Shown here one piece after another: positions 8,882-17,456 of a DNA stretch of 64,000 nt. The stretch's first letter is position 1. Each line of letters begins with the position of its first letter. The DNA comes from Pelagibacteraceae bacterium AG-422-D23 (GTDB lineage Bacteria > Pseudomonadota > Alphaproteobacteria > Pelagibacterales > Pelagibacteraceae): the NCBI GenBank assembly GCA_003213615.1, contig QCMQ01000004.1, positions 25,565 to 89,564 of the forward strand, written 5' to 3'. A program made the translations under genes and the position numbers. The notes below the pieces were generated by a model, which ran no database searches, was not told the origin of the DNA, and worked only from the letters and a program-made list of their open reading frames with translations.

Positions 8882-9421
8882 ATGGATTCTTTCGAAATAA
8901 ATAAAATAGTTGCTGCAGTCTTAATGGTTGCCCTGCTTGTTATCGGTATTGGAAAATTATCTGATGTTATATTCCATGTAGAGAAACCTGAGACACCTGG
9001 TTATTCAGTTGAAGTAGAAGCTGCCACTACTGTATCCACAACCAGCTCAAGCACTACATCAGACAAAATTGATATATCAGCATTAATGGCAACGGGAGAT
9101 GTTGCTCATGGTGAAAAAGTTTTTAAAAAATGTGCAGCTTGTCATTCAATTGTTAAAGGAGGAAAGAATGCTATAGGCCCAGCGCTATATAATGTTGTAG
9201 GAAGAAAAGTTGGAGCTATTGAAGACTATAAATATTCTAAAGCATTAGCTGCATATGATAAGAATTGGACTTTTGAAGAATTGAATGGATTTTTAATTAA
9301 ACCCTCAAAATGGATAAAGGGAACAAAGATGGCATATGCAGGTCTTAGAAAAGAAAAAGATAGAGCCTCTGTAATAAAATATCTAAATGAGAATTCAGAC
9401 AGCCCTTTACCGCTACCTTAA
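8882..9421 (+). CDS. cycM: Membrane-anchored c-type cytochrome (CycM/c552-like)
   Basis: Electron carrier of the respiratory chain, probably between the bc1 complex and cytochrome oxidase. The 179-residue protein has one N-terminal membrane anchor (~9-30, VAAVLMVALLVIGIGKL), a Ser/Thr-rich periplasmic linker (~48-65) and a class I cytochrome c domain. That domain has the haem-binding motif CAACH (~85-89) and a likely Met axial ligand in KGTKMAYAG (~148-156). The anchor plus flexible linker plus haem domain is the CycM layout of alphaproteobacteria. Its last 9 bp overlap the end of convergent argF. Confidence 0.9.
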   Translation: MDSFEINKIVAAVLMVALLVIGIGKLSDVIFHVEKPETPGYSVEVEAATTVSTTSSSTTSDKIDISALMATGDVAHGEKVFKKCAACHSIVKGGKNAIGPALYNVVGRKVGAIEDYKYSKALAAYDKNWTFEELNGFLIKPSKWIKGTKMAYAGLRKEKDRASVIKYLNENSDSPLPLP

Positions 9422-10342
9422 TTTTCCAAAACAATATAATAAAATACTTTTTTGTACGTGAACTCTATTGAGTGCTTGTTGCCATACGTGAGATTTTTTT
9501 CCCAAAAAAACATCGTCACTCACTTCGTCTCCTCTAGGTAAATTATGTAAAAAAATGCAACTTTTTTTTGCGTAACTCATTAATTTTTTATCAATTTTAA
9601 AATTTTTGAACGCTTTTATTTTTTTCTTCTTATTAACTTTGTCATTTAAAGAAATAACTTTATCGGAAAAAATTACATCTGCACCAGAAACTGCTTTTTT
9701 TGCATCATTATAAATGTAAATTTGTTTATTATTTTTTTTGACCCAAGCTCTTACTTCTTTTCCTGGTTCAAATTTTTTTGGACAACCAATACTTAACTTG
9801 AAAGAAAATTTTACTGATGCAGCTATTAAACTATCTAAAACATTGTTGGAGTCACCTATCCAGCAAATATTTAAATTAGAAATAGATTTCTTCATTATTT
9901 CCTCAACAGTAAAAACATCTGATAAAACCTGCGTTGGATGAGACGAAGGACTTAAGCCATTGATGACAGGTATGGATAAATATTTTTCAAAATTTTCAAC
10001 TTTTTTATCACTATCAGTTCTAAGCATAAATCCATCACCATAAGTCGAAAGAATTTTAGCCGTATCAGCAATGCTCTCTCCACCTTGACCCAAATGCAGC
10101 TCATTAGATCTTAAAGTCAAAGTTCCACCGCCTAATTGTTTGATAGCTAAATAAAAGCTTAATCTTGTTCTCAAACTAGATTTTTCAAACATTTGAATCA
10201 ATAATTTTCCTTTTAAGGGTGCACCCTTATCAACCTCTAATGTACTTAGTTTTTCTCTTAAACTTTTTCTTTTCTTAGCATCAATAATAATCTTTCTAAG
10301 ATCTTTTGCGGGTATATCTTTTAAATTGATGAAATGTTTCAT
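9413..10342 (-). CDS. argF: Ornithine carbamoyltransferase (divergent substrate motifs)
   Basis: Makes citrulline from ornithine and carbamoyl phosphate. At 309 residues it has normal family length. The carbamoyl-phosphate site is recognisable (KSSLRTRLSF at ~54-63; SHPTQVLSD at ~138-146). The ornithine-side motifs differ from consensus: the SMG loop reads SLN (KVISLNDK) and HCLP reads HNLP (FLHNLPRGDE). Its place one base after argD argues for the arginine pathway. The changes could mean altered kinetics, or acceptance of a modified ornithine, but I see no direct evidence for the latter. Confidence 0.88.
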   Translation of the reverse strand: MKHFINLKDIPAKDLRKIIIDAKKRKSLREKLSTLEVDKGAPLKGKLLIQMFEKSSLRTRLSFYLAIKQLGGGTLTLRSNELHLGQGGESIADTAKILSTYGDGFMLRTDSDKKVENFEKYLSIPVINGLSPSSHPTQVLSDVFTVEEIMKKSISNLNICWIGDSNNVLDSLIAASVKFSFKLSIGCPKKFEPGKEVRAWVKKNNKQIYIYNDAKKAVSGADVIFSDKVISLNDKVNKKKKIKAFKNFKIDKKLMSYAKKSCIFLHNLPRGDEVSDDVFLGKKSHVWQQALNRVHVQKSILLYCFGKLR

Positions 10343-10343
10343 A

Positions 10344-11510
10344 TTATTTTATCTGCGAACAGACCTTTTCAATAATTTTTAATGCTAAATCTAGTTCATT
10401 CTTTTTAACATTTAATGGAGGTAAAATCCGAACAACATTTTCTGCAGCTCTAATGGTCAGTAGCTTGTTGTTTATCAATTTATTTATAAATTCAGTTTGA
10501 TCTTTATATAACTGTATCCCAATCAAAAATCCTTTTCCTCTTATTTGCTTAATAACATTTGGATATTTTTCTTTAATTTTATTAAGCTTTAATAAAAAAT
10601 ATTTTGATAAACTTTTTACATTATTTAAAAATTTCTTATTTGATATAATATCCATTACAGTATTTCCGATAGACATAGCCAAAGGGTTTCCTCCAAATGT
10701 TGATCCATGAGTACCTGGTGTCATGCCCAAGGCTACTTTTTTATTCATTAAAACTGCTCCAATAGGAAATCCTCCACCTATTCCTTTTGCAATAGGTACA
10801 ATATCAGGTTTTACTTTAGATTTTTCAAAAGCAAAAAAGTCACCAGATCTTCCTATTCCGCACTGAACTTCATCAAGAATTAATAATATTTTTTTCTTGC
10901 TACATAATATTCTTAATTCTTTTAAGCACCAATCTGGAATCACTTTTATGCCACCTTCACCCATAATTGTTTCAATCATGATAGCAGCTGTGTTTTTGTT
11001 AATTTTCTTTTTAAGAGAATTATGATCTCCAAAACTAAAGTGATCAAAACCTGTTACTTTTGGACCAAATCCCTCTGTCATTTTCTTTGATCCACTAGCA
11101 AAAATTGCTGCTAAAGTTCTTCCATGGAATGAGTTTTTAATACACAAAATTCTATTTTTATGTGGTTTGCCTATAGAGTAAAAATATCTTCTAGCAACTT
11201 TGATTGCTGCTTCCGTAGCTTCAGCCCCACTATTTTGAAACATTACATAATTGGCAAAAGTTTTTTTACATAACTTTTTAGCCAATGCTTCTCCCTCTGG
11301 AATTTGAAATGCATTAGATACATGCCATAATTTTTTTGATTGATATTTTATAGTATTTACTAATTTAGGATGTGCATGGCCTAAAGAATTAACCGCTATC
11401 CCTTGTACAAAATCTAAATATTTTTTGTTATCAGTAGAATATAAATAACTTCCTTTTCCATACTTAAAGGCAATTTTTTTCCTTTTATAATTTTTTACTA
11501 AATAACTCAT
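10344..11510 (-). CDS. argD: Acetylornithine/succinyldiaminopimelate aminotransferase
   Basis: PLP-dependent class III aminotransferase that makes N-acetylornithine in arginine synthesis and often also serves lysine synthesis. The 388-residue protein has NSGAEATEAAIKVARRY (~92-108), LILDEVQCGIGRSG (~213-226) and the PLP-lysine region PIAKGIGGGFPIGA (~239-252). The dual role fits here, because dapD and dapE of the succinylase lysine route are elsewhere in the window. It is first in an argD-argF pair and divergent from gcrA across a 167 bp spacer. Confidence 0.94.
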   Translation of the reverse strand: MSYLVKNYKRKKIAFKYGKGSYLYSTDNKKYLDFVQGIAVNSLGHAHPKLVNTIKYQSKKLWHVSNAFQIPEGEALAKKLCKKTFANYVMFQNSGAEATEAAIKVARRYFYSIGKPHKNRILCIKNSFHGRTLAAIFASGSKKMTEGFGPKVTGFDHFSFGDHNSLKKKINKNTAAIMIETIMGEGGIKVIPDWCLKELRILCSKKKILLILDEVQCGIGRSGDFFAFEKSKVKPDIVPIAKGIGGGFPIGAVLMNKKVALGMTPGTHGSTFGGNPLAMSIGNTVMDIISNKKFLNNVKSLSKYFLLKLNKIKEKYPNVIKQIRGKGFLIGIQLYKDQTEFINKLINNKLLTIRAAENVVRILPPLNVKKNELDLALKIIEKVCSQIK

Positions 11511-11677
11511 AATTACTTTTTGTTTTATAAATTTTAATTATTAATACAAGTTGGGATTGAAAATATTTACAAACGAAGTTTTTAATTTTTGTTGATAACT
11601 CTAATATTTTAATTGTTTAAATTAATTTTGTATCATTATATTGTTATTTTATATTAATAACATACAAGATATTGATT

Positions 11678-12184
11678 ATGAGCTGGACAGATGAAAAAGT
11701 TGAATCTCTTAAAAAATTATGGGGATCTGGCAAAACTGCAAGTCAAATTGCTGAAATAATTGGAGGCATAAGCAGAAATGCAGTTATAGGTAAAGCTCAT
11801 AGGCTGAACCTTTCAGCAAAAATAAAAACTAGAGCAGCTACATCAAGCCAAAATTTTGACAACTCAACTAGTGAAAAAATTATTCAAAAATCAAGAAAAG
11901 GTCGTAAAAGCAAATTCAGATCATTAATTATAGAAAAAGACTTTGAGCCAGAAAATCCCAAGCAACTTGAAGAGCTTGATGAAAATACGTGCAAATGGCC
12001 AATTGGTCATCCAGATGAAAAATCATTTTACTTTTGCGGGAGATCTTCTTTAAAAGAATTTTCTTACTGCCGGCTCCATTTGCTCTACGCGTACCAGACA
12101 AAATCAGATAAAAAAGAAAAAGATGAAACGGTAGAAAAAGAGGATATACCAGATTTTATCGAAAAGAAAATTAAATCAGCTTAA
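11678..12184 (+). CDS. gcrA: GcrA family cell-cycle regulator
   Basis: GcrA is an alphaproteobacterial sigma-70 co-activator acting at CcrM-methylated promoters. The 168-residue protein shows the diagnostic N-terminal DNA-binding region (MSWTDEKVESLKKLW, then AEIIGGISRNAVIGKAHRL), a basic middle and a C-terminal RNA-polymerase-binding part with conserved Cys/His (CKWPIGHP, YFCGR, YCRLH). A TTG six bases upstream (11672) could extend it by two residues, but the ATG giving MSWTDE is the family start. It stands alone, divergent from argD. Confidence 0.93.
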   Translation: MSWTDEKVESLKKLWGSGKTASQIAEIIGGISRNAVIGKAHRLNLSAKIKTRAATSSQNFDNSTSEKIIQKSRKGRKSKFRSLIIEKDFEPENPKQLEELDENTCKWPIGHPDEKSFYFCGRSSLKEFSYCRLHLLYAYQTKSDKKEKDETVEKEDIPDFIEKKIKSA

Positions 12185-12203
12185 TTTTTACTAAACTTGT
12201 TTT

Positions 12204-13172
12204 CTAAATTTTATTAGAGGTATATTTTTTTGTAGAAAACTGTCCACCTTCTCTCCACATATAACAATATTTTTTAACTTCATCATTAAAATATCTTTTA
12301 CTAGGAATACCTATATCAAAATTAGTCTTGTATTTACCTGATGCGATATTATCATACTTCAAAAGTCTTAACTGATCTCGTGTGAGCAAAGGATTAGGTA
12401 ATATCTCAAAAAAACTAGCTGATAGTTCTGCTAATTTTAAGGGGAAAGGGAGCAAAAATCTTTTTTTATCAATAAGATTTAATAACCTTTGTAATATCTC
12501 TTTAAAAGTAATTATCTCTGGTCCAACACACTCTATAATTTTTGAGTAAATATTATTTGAAATCACATGATAAATCGTATCAGTCAAATCAGAACAATGT
12601 ATAGGGGCAAATTTTGTGCTACCTCCATAAAAAAGAGGAAATACAGGGAGTATATTTAATAAATTTAATTGAGAGTTCGTGAAGCCATCTTCTACACTGT
12701 AGACAATTGAAGGTCTAAAAATTGTAGCTAAAGGAAAGTTTTTTACTATCTCATTTTCTCCATCAAGTTTACTTTTAGCATAATCTGAATCTACTGCATC
12801 GTTAATTCCTAATGCTGAAAGATGAATAAAATGTTTAAGATTATATTCTTTGCATAAATTAGCTAGAAGAGATGGAAAAATTGTATGAATATTTTTAAAT
12901 GTATTACCTTTTTTTTGCTCATGTAAAATTCCTACCAAGTTAATACAAATATCTGCCTCTCTAAAAAGTTTTCTGATTTTTTGTTCATCAAATATATTTG
13001 ACTCAACAATGTTAATAAATCCTGCATTGCCAAGAGTTTTGAGAACTATGCCTTTTTGGTGAATATTTCTAGTTACAGCAGTTACTGTATAGTTTTCTTT
13101 TGTCAATTTTCTAACAATTGAGCGACCTATCTGCCCCGAACATCCAAAAATCAATACGTTCTTAGCTTTCAT
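12204..13172 (-). CDS. NAD(P)-binding epimerase-like protein (NDUFA9/complex I assembly type)
   Basis: Short-chain-dehydrogenase/extended-type Rossmann protein of 322 residues. The N-terminus has the nucleotide-binding GxxGxxG (VLIFGCSGQIGRSIVRKL), followed by INLVGILHE and HLSALGIN, and FRPSIVY in place of a YxxxK-type active site. This is the pattern of the NDUFA9-like subfamily linked to respiratory complex I, so a role in complex I or quinone-related metabolism is inferred, not shown. A TTG at 13178 would add two residues; I chose the ATG at 13172. It is divergent from rnd. Confidence 0.8.
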   Translation of the reverse strand: MKAKNVLIFGCSGQIGRSIVRKLTKENYTVTAVTRNIHQKGIVLKTLGNAGFINIVESNIFDEQKIRKLFREADICINLVGILHEQKKGNTFKNIHTIFPSLLANLCKEYNLKHFIHLSALGINDAVDSDYAKSKLDGENEIVKNFPLATIFRPSIVYSVEDGFTNSQLNLLNILPVFPLFYGGSTKFAPIHCSDLTDTIYHVISNNIYSKIIECVGPEIITFKEILQRLLNLIDKKRFLLPFPLKLAELSASFFEILPNPLLTRDQLRLLKYDNIASGKYKTNFDIGIPSKRYFNDEVKKYCYMWREGGQFSTKKYTSNKI

Positions 13173-13207
13173 AGACAATTTTTTGCTTTCATATATATAT
13201 GTTTAAA

Positions 13208-13819
13208 ATGAATAATAATATTCAACTTCACAAAGGGGATATACCTGAAAACCTAAATTTGGGCAACAGAATTGCCGTAGATGGTGAGTTTATGGGTCTA
13301 AATGTAAGACGTGATCCTTTATGTCTAATTCAACTATCGTCAGGTAATTCAGACGCTCATATTGTTCAATTCGATAGAAATAATTATGATGCTCCAAATC
13401 TTGTAAAAATATTAAGTGATGAAAAAATTGAAAAGCTTTTCCACTTTTCGCGTGCAGATTTGGCCCATATTAAATATTATTTAAAAACTGAAACAAATAA
13501 CGTTCTTGACACCAAAATAGCCTCGAAGCTAGCAAGATCTTATTCTGATAACCACTCCTTAAAAACTTTAATAAAAGAATTTGTTAACATAGATATCAGT
13601 AAGCAATTTCAAAGCTCAGATTTTGGAGGTGAGTTATCTCCAGCACAGTTAAAATACTGCGCGAATGATGTGATATATCTTCATAAAATTCATGATGAAC
13701 TTTATAAAATACTTGAAAGAGAAAATAGAGTTAAACTCTATAACGATTGTTTAAAATTTTTAAAAACAAGAGTTGATCTTGATTTAGCTTTATTTAAGGA
13801 AGATATCTGGGCACATTAA
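13208..13819 (+). CDS. rnd: Ribonuclease D-like 3'-5' exonuclease
   Basis: DEDD-family 3'-5' exonuclease of RNase D type, probably acting in tRNA 3' maturation. It is short (about 203 residues): only the catalytic domain, with no HRDC domain, as in many alphaproteobacteria. Motifs seen are AVDGEFMGL (Exo I, ~20-28), HFSRADLAHI (Exo II) and LKYCANDVIYLH (Exo III, YxxxD). An in-frame ATG at 13199 is possible; 13208 gives the typical MNNNIQLHKGDIP start, but neither has a clear ribosome-binding site. The stop overlaps the kdsD start (TAATG). Confidence 0.88.
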   Translation: MNNNIQLHKGDIPENLNLGNRIAVDGEFMGLNVRRDPLCLIQLSSGNSDAHIVQFDRNNYDAPNLVKILSDEKIEKLFHFSRADLAHIKYYLKTETNNVLDTKIASKLARSYSDNHSLKTLIKEFVNIDISKQFQSSDFGGELSPAQLKYCANDVIYLHKIHDELYKILERENRVKLYNDCLKFLKTRVDLDLALFKEDIWAH

Positions 13820-14787
13820 TGAATAAAATGAAATTTATAACTGCTGCAAAAGATGTAATTAATCTTGAAATTAAAGGTCTTCAACAATTAAAAAAAAATC
13901 TAAATAACTCTTTTAACAAAGCAATAATTGAGATAGCGAGATGTCAGTCAAAAGTAATATTATGTGGAGTGGGAAAAAGTGGGCTTATCGCATCTAAAAT
14001 TGCTGCAACTTTAGCGTCAGTAGGAACTCCTTCTTTTTATCTTTCAGCTAGTGAAGCTTCTCATGGAGACCTCGGAATGATTTCTAAAAAAGATATTTTA
14101 ATCCTAATTAGTAATTCTGGGGAAACTATAGAATTAAAAAATATTATTCAATATGCGAATAGAAATAAAATTTTGTTAATTGGAATCGTCTCAAAAAAAA
14201 ATTCAGTTCTTTATAAAGCTTCAGATATAAAAATTTTAATACCAAAAGTTATTGAAGCTGGAGGAATTGTTCCTACATCAAGCACAACAGTTCAGCTTGC
14301 AGTTGGAGATGCTTTAGCAATAGTAACTATGCAATATAAAAAATTTGGTAAGCTTGATTTCAAAAAATTACATCCTGCTGGCAATTTAGGTTCTCAATTA
14401 AGGACAGTTGAAGACATAATGATCACTGGGAAAAAAATTCCATTTGTTAATGAAAATACACTAATGTCAAAAGCATTAAATATACTTAACGAAAAAAAAC
14501 TTGGAATCTTAATTGTCCAAAATAAAAAAAAAATTACAAGAGGCATAATAACAGATGGGCAAATAAGAAGATTTAATAAGAAAAATTTGAATATTCAGCC
14601 AATGAAGGTAAAACAAATAATGACAAAAAACCCAATTGGAGTGGAAAAAAATGAACTAGCGGCAAAAGCTCTTTCATTAATGAATAGTAAGAAAATTACT
14701 TCTCTCCACGTATTTAGTGGTAAAAATAAATTTAAAACTATTGGAGTATTGCATATCCACGATATTTTAAGATCTAATATTTCTTAG
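13819..14787 (+). CDS. kdsD: Arabinose-5-phosphate isomerase (KdsD/KpsF)
   Basis: Interconverts ribulose 5-phosphate and arabinose 5-phosphate, the first step of Kdo synthesis. The 322-residue protein has an N-terminal SIS sugar-isomerase domain (GVGKSGLIASKIAATLAS at ~50-67; ISNSGET; HPAGNLGSQL) and two C-terminal CBS domains (~205-320). It is coupled to rnd by a TAATG overlap and followed directly by lptC and lptB, the normal alphaproteobacterial LPS block, which supports the Kdo role. Confidence 0.94.
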   Translation: MNKMKFITAAKDVINLEIKGLQQLKKNLNNSFNKAIIEIARCQSKVILCGVGKSGLIASKIAATLASVGTPSFYLSASEASHGDLGMISKKDILILISNSGETIELKNIIQYANRNKILLIGIVSKKNSVLYKASDIKILIPKVIEAGGIVPTSSTTVQLAVGDALAIVTMQYKKFGKLDFKKLHPAGNLGSQLRTVEDIMITGKKIPFVNENTLMSKALNILNEKKLGILIVQNKKKITRGIITDGQIRRFNKKNLNIQPMKVKQIMTKNPIGVEKNELAAKALSLMNSKKITSLHVFSGKNKFKTIGVLHIHDILRSNIS

Positions 14788-15354
14788 ATGGTAAAAAAGA
14801 TAATTGCACTAATAATTTTATCAGTTAGCCTAATTTTAATTTACTTTTATTTAGATAAATCAATTAATAAAACTCAAGATACTACAGAAAAAATATTGGA
14901 AGATAATGATGTATATAATTCAAATATAATTAAAAATGTAAATTATTCATCTAAAGATCTAAATGGCAATCAATACATTATTAATGCAGATGAAGGTGAA
15001 ATTGATATTTCAGATCCAAATATTATTTATCTAAAAAATGTTAAAGGATTAATCAAATTGACAAATGGAAATAAAATTACAATAAGTTCTAAATATGGAA
15101 AGTATAATATAGATAATTATGACACTATTTTTAATTTAGATGTAAATGTAGATTATTTAGATAATAATATTATTGGTCAGTATCTAGATGTCTCTATTAA
15201 TAGAAATACACTAATTATGTCCAAAAATGTAATATATACTAATTTAAAGAATATTCTTAAAGCAGATGTTATAGAAATGAATATACAAACTAAAGATACA
15301 AAAATATTTATGTATGACACAAGTAAAAAAGTTAATATAAAAAGCAAGAATTAG
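14788..15354 (+). CDS. lptC: LPS export protein LptC-like
   Basis: Bitopic inner-membrane protein that receives LPS from LptB2FG and passes it to the periplasmic bridge. The 188-residue protein has one N-terminal membrane helix (~4-22, IIALIILSVSLILIYFYL) and a beta-rich domain with repeated short strands (YIINADEGEID, KITISSKYGKYN, YLDVSINRNTLIM) of the LptC/OstA type. The call rests on this architecture plus its position between kdsD and lptB; similarity is weak, as is usual for LptC. An lptA gene, which normally sits between lptC and lptB, is absent: lptB starts 1 bp after this stop. Confidence 0.8.
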   Translation: MVKKIIALIILSVSLILIYFYLDKSINKTQDTTEKILEDNDVYNSNIIKNVNYSSKDLNGNQYIINADEGEIDISDPNIIYLKNVKGLIKLTNGNKITISSKYGKYNIDNYDTIFNLDVNVDYLDNNIIGQYLDVSINRNTLIMSKNVIYTNLKNILKADVIEMNIQTKDTKIFMYDTSKKVNIKSKN

Positions 15355-15355
15355 G

Positions 15356-16132
15356 ATGGGAATAATAAAAAAATTTAGGATCAAATCCTTTAAACAAAAA
15401 AATTTCATTATAGATTTTAATAATGTTTCACTTTCATATGGTAATAGATTAATATTGGATAACATTAGCTTTAAAATATCTGAAAATACAATTTTTGGAA
15501 TGTTGGGACCTAATGGTGTAGGTAAAAGTACTATTTTTAACCTGATGACAGGATTAATTGCTCCAAATCAAGGCAATATTAAAATTAACAATATTGATGC
15601 AACGAATTACCCTGTGTATTTAAGAACAAGAAAATTTAAATTATCATATTGTCCTCAATATGGTGGATATTTTAGCGATTTAACACTTCTAGATAATCTA
15701 AAAGCAATAAGTGAAATAGTGATTGAAAATAAAAAAATTAGAACTGAGAGAATTAATTATTTGTTATCTAGATTTGAATTAGAAAATTTAAAAGATATTA
15801 AAGCTAAATTTTTATCAGGTGGCCAGCGGCGAAAGTTGGTAATTGCACTTGCTTTATTAGCAGAACCTCGTGTTTTACTTTTAGATGAGCCTTTCGCAGC
15901 TCTTGATGTTCTTACTATAAAAATGTTGCAAGAGATAATTGTCAATTTGCAACAAGAAAATAGAATTACTGTTATAATTTGTGATCACCAAGCTAGAGAT
16001 CTTCTTGCTTGCTGTGATTTAGCTATGATTTTAAGTAATGGAAAAATTGTAGCTCAGGATACACCATCAAACTTGGTTAAAAACATAGAAGCTAAAAACG
16101 CTTATTTTGGTGAAAGTTTTAAATTTAACTAA
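15356..16132 (+). CDS. lptB: LPS export ABC transporter ATPase LptB
   Basis: ATPase of the LptB2FG complex that extracts LPS from the inner membrane. The 258-residue protein has Walker A GPNGVGKST (~51-59), Q-loop YCPQYGG, ABC signature LSGGQRRK (~149-156), Walker B VLLLDEPFAALD and switch His in ICDHQARDLL. The HQ/ARD segment after the switch His is typical of LptB. It is ~15 residues longer at the N-terminus than most LptB. A GGATG start lies 1 bp after the lptC stop, giving tight coupling. Confidence 0.93.
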   Translation: MGIIKKFRIKSFKQKNFIIDFNNVSLSYGNRLILDNISFKISENTIFGMLGPNGVGKSTIFNLMTGLIAPNQGNIKINNIDATNYPVYLRTRKFKLSYCPQYGGYFSDLTLLDNLKAISEIVIENKKIRTERINYLLSRFELENLKDIKAKFLSGGQRRKLVIALALLAEPRVLLLDEPFAALDVLTIKMLQEIIVNLQQENRITVIICDHQARDLLACCDLAMILSNGKIVAQDTPSNLVKNIEAKNAYFGESFKFN

Positions 16133-16136
16133 GTCA

Positions 16137-17456
16137 ATGCCTAAAATATTAGTTTTAAAAAAAAAGATAAATAATTTTAATAGAATAATTTCTGTTAGTG
16201 GTGATAAAAGCATAAGTATAAGGTGGGTATTATTTTCATCTCTTGCAAATGGAGTTTCAAAAGCAAGAAATTTATTAATTTCTGAAGATGTTTTGGCAGC
16301 AATAAAAGCTATTAGAAAATTAGGAATTAAATCAGAAATAAAAAATAGTACATGTAAAATTTATGGAAAAGGAATTAATGGTTACAAATATAAAAAAAAT
16401 CTCACAATTAACGCTGAAAATTCTGGAACTCTAGGCAGGCTTATACTGGGTTTATTAATTAATTCCCCAAAACCAATAAAAATAATTGGCGATAATAGTT
16501 TATCAAAAAGAGATTTTAAAAGAATTGCTGACCCTTTAACCAGGTTTGGTGCAAAATTTAATTTAAAAAATAATAAAAATTTACCTTTAACTATTTTGGG
16601 TACAAAAAAACCAAAGCCTATAAAATTTACTGAAAAAAAAGGTTCTGCACAAATCAAAAGTTCAATAATTTTTGCTGGCATGAAAACAAACGGTTGTACA
16701 ACCCTGAGGGCAAAAAAATCTAGAAATCATACTGAAACTATGTGTAGATATCTAAATTTACCTTTAAAAGTGAAAAGCAAAAAAAATTATGATGAAATTT
16801 CTATAACAAAAGTAAAAAAAATTAAATGTTTAAACTACAATATTCCTTCTGATATTAGCTCTGGTGCTTTTTTTATGATTTTAACTGCCCTTTCTAAAAA
16901 CAGTGAGTTACTTATTAAAAATGTAAATATTAACCCATCAAGAATAGGCGTTATAACAATTCTAAAAAAAATGGGGGTAAAAATAAACTTTCAAAACAAA
17001 AAAAATTATAGAGGTGAAAAAATTGCAGATATAAAAATTAAAAGTGTAAAATCAATTAAACCAATTAATTGTCCTGTTAAGTTAAATGCTAGTGCAATAG
17101 ACGAATTTTTAGTTATTTTTTTATTAGCTGCTAAAGCTAAAGGAATATCTTATTTTAAAAATTTAGAAGAATTGAACAAAAAAGAAAGTCCAAGACTTAT
17201 ATGGGGCTCTAAAATTTTAAATATGATGGGTGTTAAAACAAATACGACGAAAGACTCGATAAAAATTTATGGTAATCCAAACTTAAAAATTAGTAAAAAA
17301 ATTATAATCAAAAATTATCTTAAAGACCACAGAGTTTTTATGACAAGTGTAATTGCTGCACTATCTTTTGGGGGTAAATGGCATATACATGATAAAGATT
17401 CCATACAAACATCATTTCCTACTTTTTTAAAAATTATAAATGAATTGAAAAAATAA
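16137..17456 (+). CDS. aroA: 3-phosphoshikimate 1-carboxyvinyltransferase (EPSP synthase)
   Basis: Sixth shikimate-pathway step: adds enolpyruvyl from PEP to shikimate 3-phosphate. The 439-residue protein has VSGDKSISIRW (~15-25), AENSGTLGRL (~91-100), DNSLSKRDFKRIADPL, SAQIKSS, RNHTETM, the catalytic Asp in SAIDEFLV, KKESPRL and LKDHRVFMT. Core Lys, Arg, Asp and Glu residues are present, but some neighbours differ from consensus (NAGT preceded by Glu rather than Gly; KESDRL reads KESPRL). A TTG at 16107 is possible but lies inside lptB; the ATG at 16137 gives the normal N-terminus. Confidence 0.93.
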   Translation: MPKILVLKKKINNFNRIISVSGDKSISIRWVLFSSLANGVSKARNLLISEDVLAAIKAIRKLGIKSEIKNSTCKIYGKGINGYKYKKNLTINAENSGTLGRLILGLLINSPKPIKIIGDNSLSKRDFKRIADPLTRFGAKFNLKNNKNLPLTILGTKKPKPIKFTEKKGSAQIKSSIIFAGMKTNGCTTLRAKKSRNHTETMCRYLNLPLKVKSKKNYDEISITKVKKIKCLNYNIPSDISSGAFFMILTALSKNSELLIKNVNINPSRIGVITILKKMGVKINFQNKKNYRGEKIADIKIKSVKSIKPINCPVKLNASAIDEFLVIFLLAAKAKGISYFKNLEELNKKESPRLIWGSKILNMMGVKTNTTKDSIKIYGNPNLKISKKIIIKNYLKDHRVFMTSVIAALSFGGKWHIHDKDSIQTSFPTFLKIINELKK

